DNA of 64,000 nt, taken from positions 682,001 through 746,000 of the forward strand of contig NZ_JAMXHT010000001.1 in assembly GCF_023955655.1 (NCBI RefSeq), in the 5' to 3' direction. How positions within the stretch are numbered: the stretch's first letter is position 1; each line of letters opens with the position of its first letter. Positions 61,742 to 64,000 of the stretch are shown piece after piece. Position numbers and translations under genes: made by a program. The stretch comes from Ralstonia soli (GTDB taxonomy: Bacteria > Pseudomonadota > Gammaproteobacteria > Burkholderiales > Burkholderiaceae). The notes under the pieces were generated by a model. It was given only the letters and a program-made list of their open reading frames with translations. It was not told the DNA's origin and did not search any database.

Positions 61742-62920
61742 TCAAGCCGGATAGATGGCGCCGAGGATGCGGCCGCCAGACGCGCCGGTTGCCGTGTGCA
61801 GATTGCCGTGGGCGCGGAGCACACACTGGCGAGCAAGCCATGCAAAGGCCAGCGCCTCCACCTGATGTGCGGGCACGCCGAAATCGTCGGTCGGTGCGAC
61901 CTGCACGCCGGGCAGTTGCTGTGCGATGCGCGCCATCAACGCGCCGTTGCGCGCGCCACCGCCGCAGACCAACAGCGACGCCGCCTGCGGCGCATGCGCG
62001 CGCACGGCATCAGCGATGGTGTCGGCAGTCAGCGCCAGCAGCGTGGCTTGCACGTCTTCGGGGCGGGCTGTATTCAGCGCATCACCGAGCGTCTGTTGCA
62101 GCCACGCCGGATTGAACAGGTCGCGGCCGGTGCTCTTGGGCGGCGGCGCGGCGAAGAACGGTTCGGCCTTCAGGCGCGCGAGCAGGGCTGCGTCGACGTG
62201 GCCGGTGCGGGCCCAGGCGCCATCGGCGTCATAGCGGCTGCCTTGGTGCGTGTGGACCCAGTAGTCCATCAACGCGTTGCCGGGGCCGCAGTCGAAGCCG
62301 AGCACGGCGTCGCGCGCGTCCGAAGCCTGCGGGGGCAACACGGTCAGGTTGGCGATGCCGCCGATGTTGCAGACCACGCGCCACGCGTTGGGCAGGCCGA
62401 ACAGCGCGCGGTGCAACGCCGGCACGAGCGGTGCGCCCTGGCCGCCGGCGGCAATGTCGCGGCTGCGGAAATCGGCGATGACGTCGATGCCGGCGCGCTC
62501 GGCCAGCACCGCGGCGTGCTGCGTCTGGCGCGTGTAGCCGAGACCATCGTGCGCGCCGGGCTGGTGGCGGATCGTCTGCCCATGCGCGCCGATGGCTCGC
62601 ACGTCGTGCGGGGTCAGCCCCGTGGCGGCGAGCAGCTTGGCCACGCACTCAGCGTAGACGGAGGCCAGCGCGTTGGCGGCTAGCGCTTCGCGATGAATCT
62701 CATCATGGCCGGCGTGCTGCAGGTCCAGAAAACGCTGGCGCAGTTCGGCCGGAAAGGGCACGTACGCATCGGCCAGCACGGCCGGATGCTCGCCGGAAAA
62801 GTCCGCCAGCACGCCATCGACGCCGTCCAGGCTGGTGCCGGACATCAGGCCGATATAGTGGTCACTGCGGTGGTCACCGCCGCGATCGCTGCGGGCAGGG
62901 GTGTCGTTGGGATGCTTCAT
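61742..62920 (-). CDS. anmK: Anhydro-N-acetylmuramic acid kinase
   Basis: A 392-residue sugar kinase that recycles 1,6-anhydro-MurNAc from cell-wall turnover to MurNAc-6-phosphate. [20 protein letters not shown] near the N-terminus, [35 protein letters not shown]-type sugar loop and [19 protein letters not shown] match AnmK. The first 20 residues are hydrophilic and may be shorter in practice. It is divergent from tyrS. Confidence 0.95.
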   Translation of the reverse strand: MKHPNDTPARSDRGGDHRSDHYIGLMSGTSLDGVDGVLADFSGEHPAVLADAYVPFPAELRQRFLDLQHAGHDEIHREALAANALASVYAECVAKLLAATGLTPHDVRAIGAHGQTIRHQPGAHDGLGYTRQTQHAAVLAERAGIDVIADFRSRDIAAGGQGAPLVPALHRALFGLPNAWRVVCNIGGIANLTVLPPQASDARDAVLGFDCGPGNALMDYWVHTHQGSRYDADGAWARTGHVDAALLARLKAEPFFAAPPPKSTGRDLFNPAWLQQTLGDALNTARPEDVQATLLALTADTIADAVRAHAPQAASLLVCGGGARNGALMARIAQQLPGVQVAPTDDFGVPAHQVEALAFAWLARQCVLRAHGNLHTATGASGGRILGAIYPA

Positions 62921-63096
62921 GCGCGACAGCTTACCAGCGCGAAGGCGGGCCGGATGGGCACATCACGGTAAAATCACGGGATTGCGCAGCCGGCTCGCTG
63001 GATTCGATGTCGGCCATCGCGCACGCACTGGTTTCCCCGATTGTTGATCCGTTCGCGCCGTTTTCCACCTGCGGCGCGGTGACCTTTCCTTTTGCC

Positions 63097-64000
63097 ATGA
63101 CCGCTTCTGACGCTTCCAACGCACCCGCATCCGACAACGCTACGCCGGGCAAACCGAAATATCCGGTGACGCCGGAGGTGCTCCACGCGATGGAAGTCTC
63201 GCTGCGCGGCTGCGATGAACTCCTCGTCGCGGCCGACTGGGAGCAGAAGCTGGCCCGCAGCGCCGCCACCGGCGTTCCGCTGCGCATCAAGCTGGGTCTG
63301 GACCCGACCGCGCCCGACATCCACATCGGCCACACGGTGGTGCTCAACAAGATGCGCCAGTTGCAGGACCTGGGGCATCAGGTGATCTTCCTGATCGGCG
63401 ATTTCACCTCGACCATTGGCGATCCGTCCGGCCGCAACTCGACCCGCCCGCCGCTCACGCGCGAGCAGATCGAGGCCAACGCGCAGACCTACTACCGCCA
63501 GGCCAGCATGGTGCTGGACCCGAGCAAGACCGAGATCCGCTACAACAGCGAATGGTGCGACCCGCTGGGCGCGCGCGGCATGATCCAGTTGGCCTCGCGC
63601 TACACCGTCGCCCGCATGATGGAGCGCGATGATTTCACCAAGCGCTTCAAGGCCGGCGTGCCGATCTCGGTGCACGAATTCCTGTACCCGCTGATGCAGG
63701 GCTACGACTCGGTCGCGCTGAAATCCGACCTGGAGCTGGGCGGCACCGACCAGAAGTTCAACCTGCTGGTCGGCCGCGAGCTGCAGAAGGAATACGGCCA
63801 GGAGCCGCAGTGCATCTTGACGATGCCGCTGCTGGTCGGCCTGGACGGCGTGGAGAAGATGTCCAAGTCCAAGGGCAACTACGTCGGTATCAGCGAGGCA
63901 CCGAACGAGATGTTCGGCAAGCTGATGAGCATCTCCGACGACCTGATGTGGACGTACTACACGCTGCTGTCGTTCCGTCCGCAGGCCGAGATCGACATGA
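63097..64000 (+). CDS. tyrS: Tyrosyl-tRNA synthetase (3' end cut off)
   Basis: Class I synthetase charging tRNA-Tyr; 301 codons are visible and the C-terminal S4-like part lies beyond the window. The ATP-site HIGH in [14 protein letters not shown] (about 76-79), the tyrosine-pocket [19 protein letters not shown], and EKMSKSKGN (about 253) are present. ATG 63097 ([10 protein letters not shown]) is chosen; an in-frame ATG at 63007 would add 30 residues of poor quality. TAAAAT at 62969-62974 may be its -10. Confidence 0.96.
   Translation, partial: MTASDASNAPASDNATPGKPKYPVTPEVLHAMEVSLRGCDELLVAADWEQKLARSAATGVPLRIKLGLDPTAPDIHIGHTVVLNKMRQLQDLGHQVIFLIGDFTSTIGDPSGRNSTRPPLTREQIEANAQTYYRQASMVLDPSKTEIRYNSEWCDPLGARGMIQLASRYTVARMMERDDFTKRFKAGVPISVHEFLYPLMQGYDSVALKSDLELGGTDQKFNLLVGRELQKEYGQEPQCILTMPLLVGLDGVEKMSKSKGNYVGISEAPNEMFGKLMSISDDLMWTYYTLLSFRPQAEIDM

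Noticed and set aside
63007-63096. Earlier in-frame ATG for tyrS
   Set aside because: The added 30 residues do not resemble the family; MTASDAS at 63097 fits better.
1-64000. tRNA genes, CRISPR arrays, prophage or insertion sequences
   Set aside because: I looked in all gaps by eye and saw no cloverleaf with a T-loop consensus, no regular spaced repeats and no recombinase or transposase motifs.

Overview
The window reads as a stretch of core chromosome from a high-GC beta-proteobacterium of the Burkholderiales, most likely a Ralstonia species. The reasons are the family content (a DUF3683-type FAD/Fe-S dehydrogenase of about 1340 residues, TetR plus fadE/fadB/fadA cluster, SpmA/SpmB fusion, KirBac channel, ubiE-ubiJ-ubiB block), the strong G/C third-position bias, and protein sequences that resemble Ralstonia versions from memory. 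The species call is inference. I found no transposase, integrase, CRISPR array, phage gene, rRNA or convincing tRNA. Almost every gene is intact; only the first (outer-membrane protein) and last (tyrS) are cut by the window ends.

Layout: 1-3715 (minus) holds a truncated outer-membrane protein, queF and ilvA. 3858-6693 holds a KirBac channel, an SpmA/SpmB-like membrane protein and a YqaA-like protein. 6894-13307 holds the giant dehydrogenase, a HIT protein and an SbmA-type ABC transporter. 13343-18738 is a ubiquinone block (ubiE, ubiJ, ubiB) with a DUF971 protein, a Tim44-like protein and a TPMT-like methyltransferase. 18976-27376 holds a sodium:solute symporter, an FmdB zinc ribbon, DUF502, aspS, an unknown coiled-coil membrane protein, nudB, an endonuclease/exonuclease/phosphatase protein and clsB. 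27415-37665 is lipid and acyl-CoA metabolism: CoA-transferase, TetR regulator, acyl-CoA dehydrogenase, FadB-like, FadA-like, DegV and enoyl-CoA hydratase. A YciA-like thioesterase faces it from the opposite strand.

38258-46933 holds an ATM1-type exporter and then an unusual cluster: a 2-oxoglutarate/Fe(II) dioxygenase (minus) divergent, across about 620 bp of structured non-coding DNA, from a THI5/NMT1-type ABC uptake system and an 8-oxoguanine-deaminase-like amidohydrolase. It looks like an uptake and breakdown route for a modified nucleobase or related heterocycle. A LysR gene then leads into gdhA and gltIJKL (47099-52099), a glutamate uptake and catabolism block. 52177-57455 holds a class II glutamine amidotransferase, the ttuC/ttuD tartrate-glycerate pair, pyrC and a DUF3025 protein. 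57473-57813 is the RNase P RNA, followed by an OsmC protein (minus), rplM-rpsI, a DUF6776-like/bactofilin pair, erpA, anmK (minus) and the start of tyrS.

The most interesting signals are outside the genes. A promoter-to-terminator module at 58568-58713, upstream of the separate rplM promoter, would make a roughly 110-nt RNA carrying an exact copy of the 16S rRNA anti-Shine-Dalgarno octamer CCTCCTTT. The gap at 41093-41712 contains a two-part, nearly perfect inverted repeat. TetR-type palindromes of nearly the same sequence occur upstream of the fatty-acid regulator gene and directly before the THI5-type ABC operon. A LysR-type dyad precedes gdhA, and a nested stem-loop separates gltI from gltJKL.
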